Origin: Sanguinoderma infundibulare
Lineage: Eukaryota > Basidiomycota > Agaricomycetes > Polyporales > Polyporaceae
Reading direction: 5' to 3'
NCBI GenBank assembly: GCA_032821775.1
Contig: JAVLRN010000003.1
Coordinates: 1,178,001-1,242,000, forward strand
Length of the DNA: 64,000 bases
Under the pieces are notes generated by a model. The model had not been told where the DNA came from and searched no databases. It saw only the letters and a list, made by a program, of their open reading frames with translations. Shown piece by piece: positions 1-10,707 of the stretch (positions are counted from its first letter, which is position 1; each line of letters starts with the position of its first letter). The translations under genes and the position numbers were made by a program.

Positions 1-248
1 TACGGGAAGACGACTGAAGAAGCTATGCTACACGATTATATACGGACTGCAAGTAAATAAGCAAATAAAAGCAAACTGTATACATGGATAGCGGATTATG
101 ACGTGCGAGAGCAAAGCAAAAGGATTAGTCCAAGAACATCCAAGAACGAAAGCGATTTCAGCTTTTTCGAGGAGTGGGGGGGGGTTTTGCGATGTTCACG
201 GCGACAGAGGCCCAACACGAGCCTACGCGAACCACCACGCGAGACGCC
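1..248. other. left edge, downstream of the first gene
   Basis: I see no gene here. It is AT-richer than the neighbouring exons and is probably the 3' flank of the minus-strand gene ending at 249. Confidence 0.4.
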
Positions 249-874
249 TTACTTGAGCCGCTCCACGCTGAACTTCAGACCGCCGACGGTCCCCGACGTC
301 AGCTGCAAGCACCTGCGGCGGAGCACGCCGAGCATATCCTGTCAGACAATCATGCATCAGCTACTCGACACGCAAATCTCCAATTCGGGGCCAGCAGAAG
401 ACCCAGGACTCACGCTCAGGGCCTCAGCCAGCTTGCTCCGGCTCAAGCCCGTCGGGATCTCCATAGAGCGAAGCTCGTCCTCGTCGTACTCGACACCGAC
501 CACGGGAGGATCAAGCTCGAACCTGGACACGTCGTCGTCCACCGGGTCGCACCGTCTTGTCGGGCGCTGGGACGTTGACGAAGGACACCGCACCACCTCA
601 GCGTCCACTCCGACATGATTGGGAACAGCCGACGGAAAACACCTACAAGACGCGGCTGTGCTGGCTCGCTAGACGATGATGGTCCCTCCGTGTGCGCGTG
701 CTGGTTCTGGTACTAGAGCGCGGCGCGTCTTCCTCGACGGACACCGAGAGAACAAGGGACAGAACATACCACGACGACGACGTCTTCCAGCGGGCGTGGG
801 CCTCCTCGAGGGTACGGGTGGTACCGTGTGATATGCTTGGATTGGTACGAAGGCAGGCGGAGACTGGGGGCCAT
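249..874 (-). CDS. small protein of unknown function, paralogue of the gene at 14568-15247
   Basis: I do not recognise this family. The model has four exons on the minus strand: 874-770, 712-647, 566-414 and 338-249, all joined in phase 0 by GT-AG introns, giving 137 residues. It is supported by the gene at 14568-15247, which has the same exon plan and matching blocks. Exon 1 has RLPSYQS then RYHPYPR against RLPAYRS and RYHPFPR. Exon 3 has DDVSRFELDPPVVG against GDVSSFELDLPVVG. Exon 4 has DMLGVLRRRCLQL against DLLVALRRRSLAL. The protein is soluble-looking, with no signal peptide or membrane segment, a basic N-terminal third, an acidic middle (EYDEDEL) and a basic C-terminus. Exon 2 is a short Ser/Pro/Gln-rich linker lacking the pentapeptide repeat of the paralogue. 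A CTATATAG palindrome lies at 1049-1056, about 175 nt upstream. Exon boundaries are inferred from comparing the two copies. Confidence 0.72.
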
Positions 875-3800
875 GACCAACGTGAACGACGGGTATGGGA
901 GGTCGACGCGCATAGACGTGAATGTGTCGCAATAGTCGACGCGACGCGAGAGCTGACAGAACCGACGCCAGACGAGCAAGCGCAGCGAGGTAGGAGGGGG
1001 GTCAGGGAGGAGGACGGGCAATGGAAAGGCAGAGGGTACTGCGGGGTACTATATAGGCAGGGGCGGGGGGAAACCGAATCGGCTGGGGTGAAAATTTTGT
1101 GGGCGCGATAGGCCGCCTGTCCGAAAGGATGATTGAGGACAGTAGCGGCGAGAAGACGTCGTCGTCCGGGGCCCTGAGTGCGCACGGCTGCATTTGGTCC
1201 GCAATCTCCCCCCTTGTCTCTCCTTCTCGTTCTCTCCACTCCCCGCCACGGGTTCGCGCTCCCCGAAGTTGCTTCTGGCCTCGCGACCGTCCGTCGAAGG
1301 GCAAAAACTGCCGCGATCTTGTAAGCTCAATTCTCTCCGTGGCCTAGCGATTGGAAGATACTGCATCAGCTGTCGCAGCTTGCAGAGAACCCGACACGAA
1401 AGATCAAAGGAACCAATCTAGGCGAACAACTTTCCGGGTAACGCTGCTCGATATGGAACAAGGAGTCTCCGCACGACACTGTGAGCGAATTCCGTCTCAT
1501 AGCAGCGACTGTTCCGCTGAAAAAAGGACCATTAACATGATCACCATGCTCGGGCTCGAGGCAAAAGGATACGGATCTAGTCCTTCAGAACTTGCAAAGG
1601 GCTGACCCACACCCTAGTGTCCAGATAGGACGCCCCGCTGCATGGCGCTTGCGTCGCGCATCTTGCGCTCATAGGCACGACTCGACACATTGGCGGCGGA
1701 AGCCCATAACACCGACCCCGACGCTTTCGCCGCTGCGCCGTCACGTCGGACGGTTGCGTGACTCCGTGACATGTCACATGAGCGTTAATAGAAGGAGAGA
1801 AGGACGGCGCAACAACACATTGTGAGTGTTTGCGTCCACCTTCCCCACTAAACATGACCATATTGTTGTTCTTACGTTTAATTACCTCCGAAAAAGTTTA
1901 GCAGAATACGTGTGTGCAAACCACCCCATCAAGAGCCCTACTCCAGTAAGCGCCCAGAGCTCCCAAGGCCGACATCCCCACCACAAGCATATCCGGCCAC
2001 CAGGCGCAAACGGGCATAGGGCCGCATATTGGCCGCATATAGCATCAAGAAGTAGATGGAAATAGCACAAATATGAAGAGGCGATAGAAATGAATACGGA
2101 TGGAGAACGCACCTCAAACGGCCGTAGGCCTGTGGTCTAGCCCAGCGCATGGTACCCGAAAGGTCCAACCCCTCAAGATCACAGTAGGTCATCAAAACAT
2201 GAGTCTTGAATACCGGGACATGGTTGCCTGTTGTTTACAATTTGGTCCAAAGGTGCAACGCCGCGATCTGGCTGTAAATCGTCAGACGATGTCAGAGGTA
2301 ATCTCCCCCACGATTTGGCTATTCTACGCTTCCAGCTACTTACCCTTGACCACGCCATTATCACCAAGGGCTAGGGGGCTCTCCTGCGAGAGGTGAGTGG
2401 CATGCAAGAGCAATGAACTAGGGTCTCTGCCGAAATTTTGGGCCGCAAGCTTGCGCCGTGTGGTTGGAGACCGCGAGGACGCCGCAAGTTGTGAAGAGGT
2501 TGAGACCAGAGCGCAGATCAAAAGCTAGAAGGGCCACAAGGGTGGTGGAAACAATATGTGGAGGTCGACACGCAGCCAAAGGACTCAATATCCCACATCG
2601 TGTCCGTGACCGAACGGACTCTGAATACGCCGAGAAGTACGGGTCACTCAGGAGTCACTCACGGTCAGGGCTTTGGACATCCGCGGAATCCCACCACTCA
2701 CTCGCTTCTGTCCCTCTCCCAGCAGTTCACTTCTTCCCCCTTGCTTGCTCAATACTTTGTCTCGCTTGCCGAGTCCGTCGACCTCATATCATCACTATTA
2801 TATTCCCGGAGGTACACGGCCGCTCCACTCTGATACAGCCACCCGCCTTTCTCAAGCTGGAACGATTCGGCATTCACATCGGACAACTTGAATTGTATCT
2901 TCGCCGTCCTGGCATCGTCAATGACGGTTTATTCCCTGCACCACGGGACGACGACGGGCCCAAGGTCTCGATCGCATACATGGACGACTTTCACTGACGT
3001 GCATACCTCGTCCTTCGCCTCCGGTTCACGACGTCAACACTCCTGCAATCTCTTGGAATCGCCGCGGACATAGCCAAGAATTTCGGCTATAATTTGACGT
3101 ACTCCGAGGAGCTTAGAAGCAACGCGTCAGGATAGAGATGACGGAGCTCACGGAGAGGGGAGTGACAAAGGGAAATGCTACGCACAATGAGCATTTGTCA
3201 GTGCCTGCTTCCGATGGTATGTTGCCCGACCGCTCGTGATAATCACCTGGCCGACCTATAACCGCATACCGATGGTCGATCGCCAAATTGACGTCTATCT
3301 GTGGACCATTTTTCACAAGTCTCGCGACATCCCCTACCGAGTCAGTATTCTTGACCCTGTTCCCATCCCAGATTCGTCCGCCTCAAGTCTGACCCTAATT
3401 TCTCTTCCCGGTGGCCAAGGAACAACACGCACATGTGCGATCCAATCTCTTACTCGGCTCATGTTCTAGATGCGCATCTGCTGCGACCCTGTCGCCCTCG
3501 GCCCTGAAGGTCGGCGCGGAGACAACAGGGTAGGCCTCACCCCGTTTTGAGCACCCCGACGGCCTTGTACAGGCGGCACAGCGGTCTACAGCCTCGGTTA
3601 TCGACACCTTTTACCTCATAGCATGAGCCCACCATGTACTAACGGAGACTGTGTACGTACACGATTCGTCAACGACGACAATCTTCAGGATCCGTTCGAG
3701 CATGCCTTTGGGAACAAGACCAAACAAAATCCAGTTATATAAACGGACGCCGCCCCTGCTCGGTGCCGACGACATCTTGGTCTGGCGGCAGTACTAACCG

Positions 3801-4034
3801 TGCAAATCAATGAGGAGCGGGGATGGTTTGTCGGGAGGATGAGATGATTAGGATCGTTTGTTTGGCATCGGCTTTTGAAAACAACAAAGCCACGTGGTGG
3901 CCGGCCCGAGGTGAATGTGGTCGACTGCCGCCTGGTGGCATTGGCAACAGCCACTTTCCTTTCCTCCTCTCAACACCTTCTCGAAAACACCCCATACAGC
4001 CCCACGCGTTCAGCTCCACCCCTGACAGCTCGAA
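875..4034. other. gene-poor stretch
   Basis: About 3.2 kb with no gene I can support. Open frames here overlap in several frames, are short and low-complexity, and carry no recognisable domain or credible splice chain. The first 250 bases probably hold the promoter of the minus-strand gene at 249-874. Around 2800-3780 some frames look faintly coding but are broken by stops, so a decayed gene is possible. Confidence 0.4.
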
Positions 4035-4479
4035 ATGCTCGGCACACTCATCCATCTGGGCATCGACGCGGCGCTGTTGAGTGCCTTTCTCGCAGGAGTC
4101 AGGCGGACAACGGGTTTAACGTGAGTCAAACGTTTGTGGATCCTGAGCTCAGAGTGACGAATTGGCCGGGATCTGGACAGGCCGAAGTTGTCTGATGTGC
4201 CCAACAAGGACGTCCGACGTGAGTGGTTTATCCTCTGCGGCTCTTTCGCCGCCCGACTAACCCTGGACTGCAGAACTCCTTCGCTCCTATCTCGAGTTTG
4301 GTACGTAGCCATCTTTGGTGTCCATAATGTGCTGGTCTTCACGGCGAATGCAGGGGAATACCTGTTCGACTTCGCGGTAGTAATATGCGGAGTGCGTGCG
4401 TTCCATCTCTCCTATCGCGTACATTGCTTGTTAATCGGTCGTGTGCCTACAGCGGTCCTCCTCGTTCGAGAGGAAATAA
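4035..4479 (+). CDS. DUF1748 small mitochondrial protein
   Basis: Five short exons (4035-4120, 4181-4218, 4274-4300, 4354-4391, 4453-4479) splice to a 71-residue protein. It begins MLGTLIHLGIDAALLSAFLA and continues with GVRRTTGLTPKL, a central YLEFGEYLFDF block and the C-terminal end SSSFERK. This is the full length and motif order of the fungal DUF1748 family. From memory, the yeast member is Coi1, a mitochondrial inner-membrane protein tied to assembly of respiratory complexes III and IV; I infer a similar role. The first 20 residues and the LFDFAVVIC stretch are hydrophobic enough to be membrane segments. The spliced gene is too fragmented to appear as one open frame, so it is easily missed. 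It converges on OST2. Confidence 0.88.
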
Positions 4480-4719
4480 GGTACCCTTTCGCTTCGCATG
4501 CGGGACATGTTTTGCAGTGCGTTACGTTGCTCCATAGCTCTCTGCCTCCGGCTCACCCCTGCCCAGCCGCCACGCTCTCCACTCCTCGCACTCTCACTGC
4601 CGCTCCTTGGATGATGATGGAATATTTATGGCTCTGGGTCACATACATCACCCATGTACATGTACGTCCGCACTGTCCACGACCCTGCACGACCTCCACC
4701 CACACACCGTGGCGCACGA

Positions 4720-5174
4720 TCATCCGAGGAAGTTGTACACGAAGAAGTGGAGCACGATCGAGCCAAGTGCAAAGTCTGCGAAGGCTCTACCGGCCGTAGC
4801 GTAACGTTAGGGCACTGTTTCGCCGCCTGGTAATGCATCGACGTACCGTTCTGGAGAAACCTCCTTGAATTCGTTCCGGTTCGCGGGGTTCACCTGCGCG
4901 CGAAGGGACGCAGCGAGGACGAATTGTCCGACACAACTCGCGAAACTGAGGAAGGATCACTACGAGCTGAAGCAGCGGCGAGGGCGACTGAGACGTACCC
5001 AGCCAAGAATGCGTTGAAGGGGAAGTTGGTGACGAGGATGCAGTATAAGAACTGAATGATGCCGGAGAGCATGAGGAAGACCAGGAACGCGTCGATCGTC
5101 TTCAGCCGCGTCGAGGTTGTCTCGTAATACGCCTTCCACAGAGTCAGAAGGGGGCTCTGCGACGAGCCAGCCAT
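4720..5174 (-). CDS. OST2: oligosaccharyltransferase subunit Ost2/DAD1
   Basis: A subunit of the ER oligosaccharyltransferase complex, which moves the preassembled glycan onto asparagines of nascent proteins. Three exons splice to 113 residues, the usual DAD1 length. Visible family blocks are LWKAYYETTSTRLKTIDAFL, the first hydrophobic pair around residues 28-58 (LSGIIQFLYCILVTNFPFNA), FASCVGQFVLAASLRAQVNP, NEFKEVSPERAFADF and the C-terminal LHFFVYNFLG. The start at 5174 is chosen because the 65 residues encoded upstream in the same frame do not resemble the family. The gene is divergent from RSM26 with a 288-nt shared intergenic region, and converges on the DUF1748 gene. Confidence 0.96.
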
Positions 5175-5462
5175 CTTGGCTGTTGGTGCGGTTTTGTTGG
5201 CAGGCATGAGGGAATGTGTACCGAGGCTCGAGAGCCGGTGGAAGTACTTGATGGGTGTCGACGTGGAGAAGTCGAGAGGCGCAGTGGTGACACTCTTGCC
5301 TGAAGCGGCACCTACGCCTGGCCATTTAAGCGCCCGCCCGGCGTCCAAAAAGTTCAGCGAAGCGCCCACAGCACCATTCGTTCTCCTCGCCGTCTCTCGT
5401 GTCTCGCGTGCTCCCGGACCTGTCCCGCTCGTCGTCTATACCACCCTCCACGTCGCGAAACA

Positions 5463-6718
5463 ATGTCAAGCGTCGGCCTTCGTGTTGCGGCCAGCACATC
5501 GCGTGCGGCGCGCGTGGCTTCTCGCTCATGTCGCCTACAATCAAGAGCGCTGCACCAACGGAGACAGCTCTCGTATCCGGTCGAGGAGGGCTTGGGGACG
5601 TTCCTGCCTCCCCATTCATTAAAGATGATTGCGGAGGATTACCAGCAGGGACTTCTGGATAGACTGAACGACCAGGTCCGAGGTGCGTTACCGTTGCTAC
5701 CTGACGCAGGAATGGCGGGTGCTGAGCACCAGCTGGCATACTCTAGGCACTTCCTTGGAGAACAAGGGCATAGTGCAGACCATCATCGACTCCGCACGAG
5801 ACCCGGACAAGGTCTTGGAGTTCAACTATGCGTCGGAAGCCCTGAACAACTCGTTCTTCCTCGGGAACCTCGTACGTTTCTCCGTCTTCGCATCCCCACC
5901 TCGTCCATGTTGACCGTCCTCCGCAGAGGCCCCCTCCTGCGGACGCGACCTCGCACGAAGCCGCGCTCCACGCGACCTCCGGATCCGACCCGTCCCTCAT
6001 CCGCCGCATCAACTTCCACTACGGCTCCCTCGCGCACTTCAAGTCCAACTTCAGCGCCGCCGTCCTCGGCATGTTCTCCTCCGGTTGGATCTGGCTCGTC
6101 ACCGACCAGGAAGGCCAGCTCGGCATCGTCCCCACCTTCGGCACCGGCACCCTCCTCGTCCGCTCCGCCAAGCCCTCGGCCGCGCTCGAGGAGTGGCAGC
6201 GCATCGTCGGCGAGGCCGTCCCCCAGTACTACGAGGAAGTCTCTCCCACCCCGATCCCGACCGCCACTGACGCTCCTGCCGCTGACATTGACACCTCCGC
6301 TCCGTCCTCTCCGTCGTCGTCGTCGCCGTCACCCTCCGTACCGTCCCCGACAGCAGGCTCCCCCGTGTCCGGCGTCACGCACGGCGCACCCGGCCTCGAC
6401 CCGCACTCACAGACCCGGACGATGGCGACCATGCTGCGCCCGCGGGGCATGTACGGCAGCGACATGAACGGGCGCGGCATGTACGGCAGCGACATGAGCG
6501 TGACGCTCAACCAGACCGACCTCAAAGACAGGAAGGTCGGCGAGACGCTCTTCCCGCTCTTCTGCATCTCCGTGCACGAGCACGCATGGGTCGGCGCCGG
6601 GTACGGCGTGTGGGGCAAGGAGGAGTACATGAAGCGCTTCTGGTCCGTCGTCGACTGGGAGAAGGCCGGCAAGGTGTACGAGAAGGTCGCGAAGGGCAGC
6701 GGTCCTCGGTCGTATTAG
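5463..6718 (+). CDS. RSM26: mitochondrial small-subunit ribosomal protein mS42 (Fe/Mn superoxide dismutase-like)
   Basis: Three exons (5463-5682, 5747-5871, 5927-6718) encode 378 residues. The Arg/Ser-rich N-terminus looks like a mitochondrial presequence. The SOD fold is recognisable: the helical hairpin domain runs through EALNNSFFLGNL, and the C-terminal domain has FKSNFSAAVLGMFSSGWIWL and later HEHAWVGAGYGVWGKEEYMK. A true Fe/Mn SOD has an Asp and a His ligand in its D-x-W-E-H signature; here the Asp position is Ser (CISVHEHAW), so catalysis is unlikely. This fits the fungal mitoribosomal proteins Rsm26/mS42, which are structural SOD relatives. A long Pro/Ser/Thr insertion with a duplicated RGMYGSDM unit separates the two halves of the C-terminal domain. 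The alternative call, the sister protein mS43/Mrp1, cannot be excluded. Confidence 0.83.
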
Positions 6719-6945
6719 CGCCTCGGGCTACCTGGAGATTGGAGGTCAACTTGAAGTTGGGCCATATTTCTCCACCCATTAGGGACCGTTTGCTCTTTGT
6801 CCCGCTGTCCATCTCTTACTGGGATATAGTCGTCTAGAGTCCAAAAGTACACTTAATCTAGTTTGGGACTCACGTGCTAACACGGAGAGACGAAGGACGA
6901 GCGGAAGGAGGATGCTACATGTACATGCAAGACTAATGATGATGA

Positions 6946-8577
6946 TCACCATCTCCACTCGACGTTGCCCTGCGAGCACCCCCGCATGCCCTTGTACGGC
7001 TTGTAGACCTCACCAGTGAGCTTGAGCTGTTCTATTTTAATAGCGGAGAAGTTGTACTGGAGGATCTCGAAGCGGACGCGGAAGGCGCGAGACGGTCGTG
7101 GGTGCTCCGCCCTGCCAAAGCGTTTACCATCAGTGTCGCTCACAGCGAGAGCGAGCAAGGAACTCACGTGGACGAAAACGTGCCACGAAGGTTATAGCTC
7201 GCGGAGGGGACGACCTGCTTAATCTCCCATACCAAGGCCTGCGTTTTTGGATTGTACGTCCACGACGCGTTGTGCGACGCGATGCAGCTCGCACCCGATG
7301 CGCCTTCGCCCAGATAAAGCTCCACGAACACGTTCTCCATCGTCCGCGTGGCGAGGCGCGAACTAAGAGTGACGTCGATTGTCCCTCCATGTTCGTCGAC
7401 CTGAACAGTAGGGCGTAGCGCGAATGGTATTGAGGTTTGAGCGACGGCGCTTGCTGTCGCGGGGGAGTAACGGTAGTCCATCAGCCTGAACTTGCCATCG
7501 GGCGGGACAAAGGAGAGAACTCTGTCGCGTGACCATCGCTGGAGGCTATACCGCCTGCGTCAGGGTGCGAGGAAACATGGCGACGGGGATTTGGAAGGGA
7601 CGCACCGCACGCAAGGGTGGAAGGAGCAATCGTGCAGGGATTGCGCGTTCGAAAACGTGAGCGACAAGTCTGGGGTGCCCGATAGCTTGCAGTTTGAGTC
7701 GACGCGGCCCCACACCACGCTCACGGCGGGCGTTCCATTCCTGCGTCAGGAAACTCAATCGGGGCCGTACTACATGCAGGTCAAAGAGTAGATGGACGTA
7801 CTTGTTGACGATCGCTTCCATTGTCTCGACTACATCGAAGTAGATTTCATTGTTATTGTAGCGCACTCCGGCCTTTCGCCACGGTATTGGCGAGGCGAAG
7901 GGGTGTGATGTTGCTGAGGAGCTTGCCAGGCCGGAGACGCCAGCTACAGAGAGCACCTTGTTCAGCAGCGAGGGTGGGAGGACTATGTCTCGGAGCGCAT
8001 TAGGAGAGGTGGTGAGGGGGTGCCCGCCAGAGTCGAGGGTTTCTTCCAGCAGCTGTTGTACGAGACCGGAGGTGGGTGGTATAGTCAGGACGAAAGATAA
8101 GCTTACACACCTGATACACAATGTCGAAGTTATCCTTCAGCGTCTCCGCCGACAGAGGTCCGAAGTACTCGTGCAGGATATCGATGAAGGTCTGTAAGAA
8201 CGCAAACGCGTATAGTGGGTCCACTGCCACGGGCACGGTTCACTTGCAAGTTACGAGACAAAACCGACGGGAAGACTCACCGTCTCCGCTCACGGGACAC
8301 AAATACCTCAGCTCGCCGCGTTTGAGATGGCAACATGCGCCCGGGCTCTCCAGATTCAGGCCTTGCACATACAATACGGGATCTACGTCGCTCGGGTGCC
8401 GAGAGTTCGAAAGCGCGGTGTTCACGGCATCGATGTGGAGAAGGGGGTAGGCGGGCGGGACGGAGTGAAAGCCAGACTGTACGATGGCCCGTCTTGGGTG
8501 GGTCAGCAGGCCGTGAGCATTTGAGCGAGGAATACAGACCCTGTATTGTCCAGGATGATGAGACCGTCGATTGCCAT
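6946..8577 (-). CDS. APM3: AP-3 adaptor complex mu subunit
   Basis: The medium chain of the AP-3 coat, which sorts cargo from Golgi and endosome to the vacuole. The spliced minus-strand product begins MAIDGLIILDNTG, the start of the longin-like N-terminal domain. It continues through LYAFAFLQTFIDILHEYFG, DNFDIVYQ and LLEETLDSGGHPLTTSPNAL, typical of AP mu chains. The C-terminal mu homology domain shows WRKAGVRYNNNEIYFDVVE, VDSNCKLSGTPDLSLTF, HDCSFHPCVR, VLSFVPPDGKFRLMDYRY and the AP-3 style ending KLTGEVYKPYKGMR. Several introns interrupt it, so the exons are scattered across frames. Start 8577 fits the usual short N-terminus of the family. Confidence 0.93.
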
Positions 8578-9056
8578 GGCAGTGAGGAGGTAATGACACC
8601 GAGGAGACCTGTTCAGTATCTGGCAACAGAAGTGAAGCGTCCTCTAAGAACGCCAATGCGCGTCACCGCCACTTGACCAAATACCAGTATGGTCACTGCG
8701 TTAACCAGTCCCGGTCTAATGGATTCCCGGAAATGCTGCCAGCTCCTTTGTGAGCTGAACTTTCATACATAAGTACATGCCAGATCTGTCGAGTATTTTG
8801 CTCCTCGAATTTGGTGGGACTGTATGTTGAAAGTTCAATTTTGGATAAGTATGGGATTGACTTCCCCAGCCCAGTCTTCCTGGATGTCATATAAAGTGGA
8901 AAACGAACGCGGGGTCTCGCTGCTCCTAGGCTGTCTCGACGAATGTAAGTCTAGTATATAACAATGATGCAGTATCTAGCGGACGCAGGTGTCGAATACG
9001 TGCGCAAGGCACAGTGCGACTGAGTCTACCCTTCAAACTCCGACAATCCCACCTTT
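8578..9056. other. intergenic region
   Basis: It holds the upstream region of the AP-3 mu gene and the 3' flank of the MFS gene. I see no further gene. Confidence 0.4.
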
Positions 9057-10707
9057 CTATCCCGTCTTCGCCTTCAGATGCTTCCAAAGCGTCGTGAACA
9101 TGACACCGCCGATCCCCACATACGCGAGCTGCACCCCGACGTAGGTCAACATCCCCACCTTGACGCCAGAACCCCCGAAAACGGCACCCGTCACCCGCCC
9201 GGCGTAGTTGCTCCACTGGATGAACAAGCTGATCCGCCCGTTCCACTCCCCCGGCAGCTGCTTCGAGAGCAGGGAGAGCGTCACCGTGCTCGTGACGTTG
9301 AACCCGAGCGCGACGAGGAACCAGCAGAGCCAGAGCGTGCCATAATTGACCTTGCGCGCGCTCAGGATCGCCATCGCGATGACGAGTCCCGCGACGCCGA
9401 CGGACGTGCCTAGGACGAGCGTGTGCCGATCCTGAACGCGCCGCGCGAAGCCCAGGTTGAGGAGCAGGAAGGGGATGGTGCAGACGCCACCGAGGGCGAT
9501 GAGGTTTCCGGCGGCAAAGGGCGAGAAGTGGAACGGGTTGGCGGGGTCGGTCGACGAGGTGAAGACGGGGATGTTCGACTCCCAGGCGCCGAGGATGAAG
9601 AAGGTCGTCATCGCGAACCAGCCCATTGTAGCGGAGACACCCCATTGCCCTGGCGACATCTTGTAAATCGGAGCCGACCGGTCCACGGGGACTTCTGTCT
9701 CTGTGACACCAGTGGAACCCGGCTCGGAACCTTCGTGCTTTTCCTTATCTAATGTTCCGCGTGCGCCCGAAGCGGGGATAGATCGGAGAGGGATGAGCTT
9801 CTGGGGCCGCGTATGGGGAACGTCCTCGAAGAATACGCAAACGGCGATCCAAAACACGATCCAGCAAGCGGCCATGATCCAACCGGGACTTGTGTACCCA
9901 TTGAAGATAGAGTTGCTGAAACCGACTTTGAACCTATCGTGGTTTCAGTCGAGGGATAGAACGTCGGGGGATGGGGTACACTTACAGAAGACCACCAAAG
10001 AACGGCCCTGAACTGAAACCAACTCCTTGGCCGAGAACAAGCCATCCAGCAAGGGTTGTCCTGCGGCGAATGCCAACGATCCTGGGATCTGAGCAGTACC
10101 GCTTGTTGTACATCCAGAGCGTGAAGCCCAACCCACAGACCATGCGTCCCAGGAGAATGAGGTACAGCCAGTTAGCACGGTATGCAAGGGCATACAACGT
10201 GTTTCCTACGACCATAGATCCGCACGCGAGATGCAAGGGACGTAGGTATACACCTATTATAAGTCGCGTGAGCAGAACAACGAGAATCGAAACGTTGTCG
10301 ACGCCTCACCTTGGTCGAGGCGCATGAGGGGAAGGAGTGTGAGCCCCGAAATAGCGGTCGGGATACCGATCACCAAACCGGAGAAGGTTGATGTGCCTCC
10401 GAGATGTTGCGCGTAGTCATTAGACGAAGAGACGATGATGAAGAACGTGATCTAAAACAAGAGTCCGTTAGTTATGGGCTGGACCAATGTAGCACAACGA
10501 CAGGAAAACCCGTACCTGAAGCATCACGTTTGACAGAATGACGATTACCAGGGAGGCCATCTTCGGGAGCTTCAGCTCTTCGTCAATTTCGGGGCTCATG
10601 GTGGTTTCATCGGCCTGCCTGTCCTGTGTCGTACCATCTCGCAGGGACGGGAACCTCCGAGGCTGCGTGAGGTTCAAAATGGTGGAGGGAAGCCGGAAGC
10701 CCTGCAT
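9057..10707 (-). CDS. MFS transporter, related to the MFS part of SPX-MFS (PHT5-type) proteins
   Basis: A polytopic major facilitator protein. After a cytosolic N-terminus (MQGFRLPSTILNLTQPRRFP onward) come hydrophobic helices beginning MASLVIVILSNVMLQITFFI. Typical MFS features follow: GRMVCGLGFTLWMYNKRYCS with the loop RIVGIRRRTTLAGW, then GQGVGFSSGPFFGGLL, then GYTSPGWIMAACWIVFWIAV. A central hydrophilic loop (ARGTLDKEKHEGSEPGS) divides the halves. The second half includes FNVTSTVTLSLLSKQLPGEW and WSNYAGRVTGAVFG. The GYT-PGW and LLSK patterns recall plant and fungal vacuolar SPX-MFS phosphate transporters, but there is no SPX domain here. The substrate is unknown and phosphate is only a suggestion. 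At least four introns are present. Confidence 0.85.

Noticed and set aside
2977..2991. Tyr-Met-Asp-Asp-Phe in one forward frame, like the reverse transcriptase active site
   Set aside because: The frame stops two codons later, and no other reverse transcriptase, RNase H or integrase motif is present nearby.
5463..6467. A 334-residue open frame continuing past the first intron of RSM26
   Set aside because: After residue 73 it becomes Arg/Pro/Ser-rich; the SOD-like protein appears only after splicing into the other frames.
5463..6718. Calling this gene an active mitochondrial superoxide dismutase
   Set aside because: The metal-binding Asp of the C-terminal signature is replaced, and the large insertion and overall pattern fit mitoribosomal SOD relatives.
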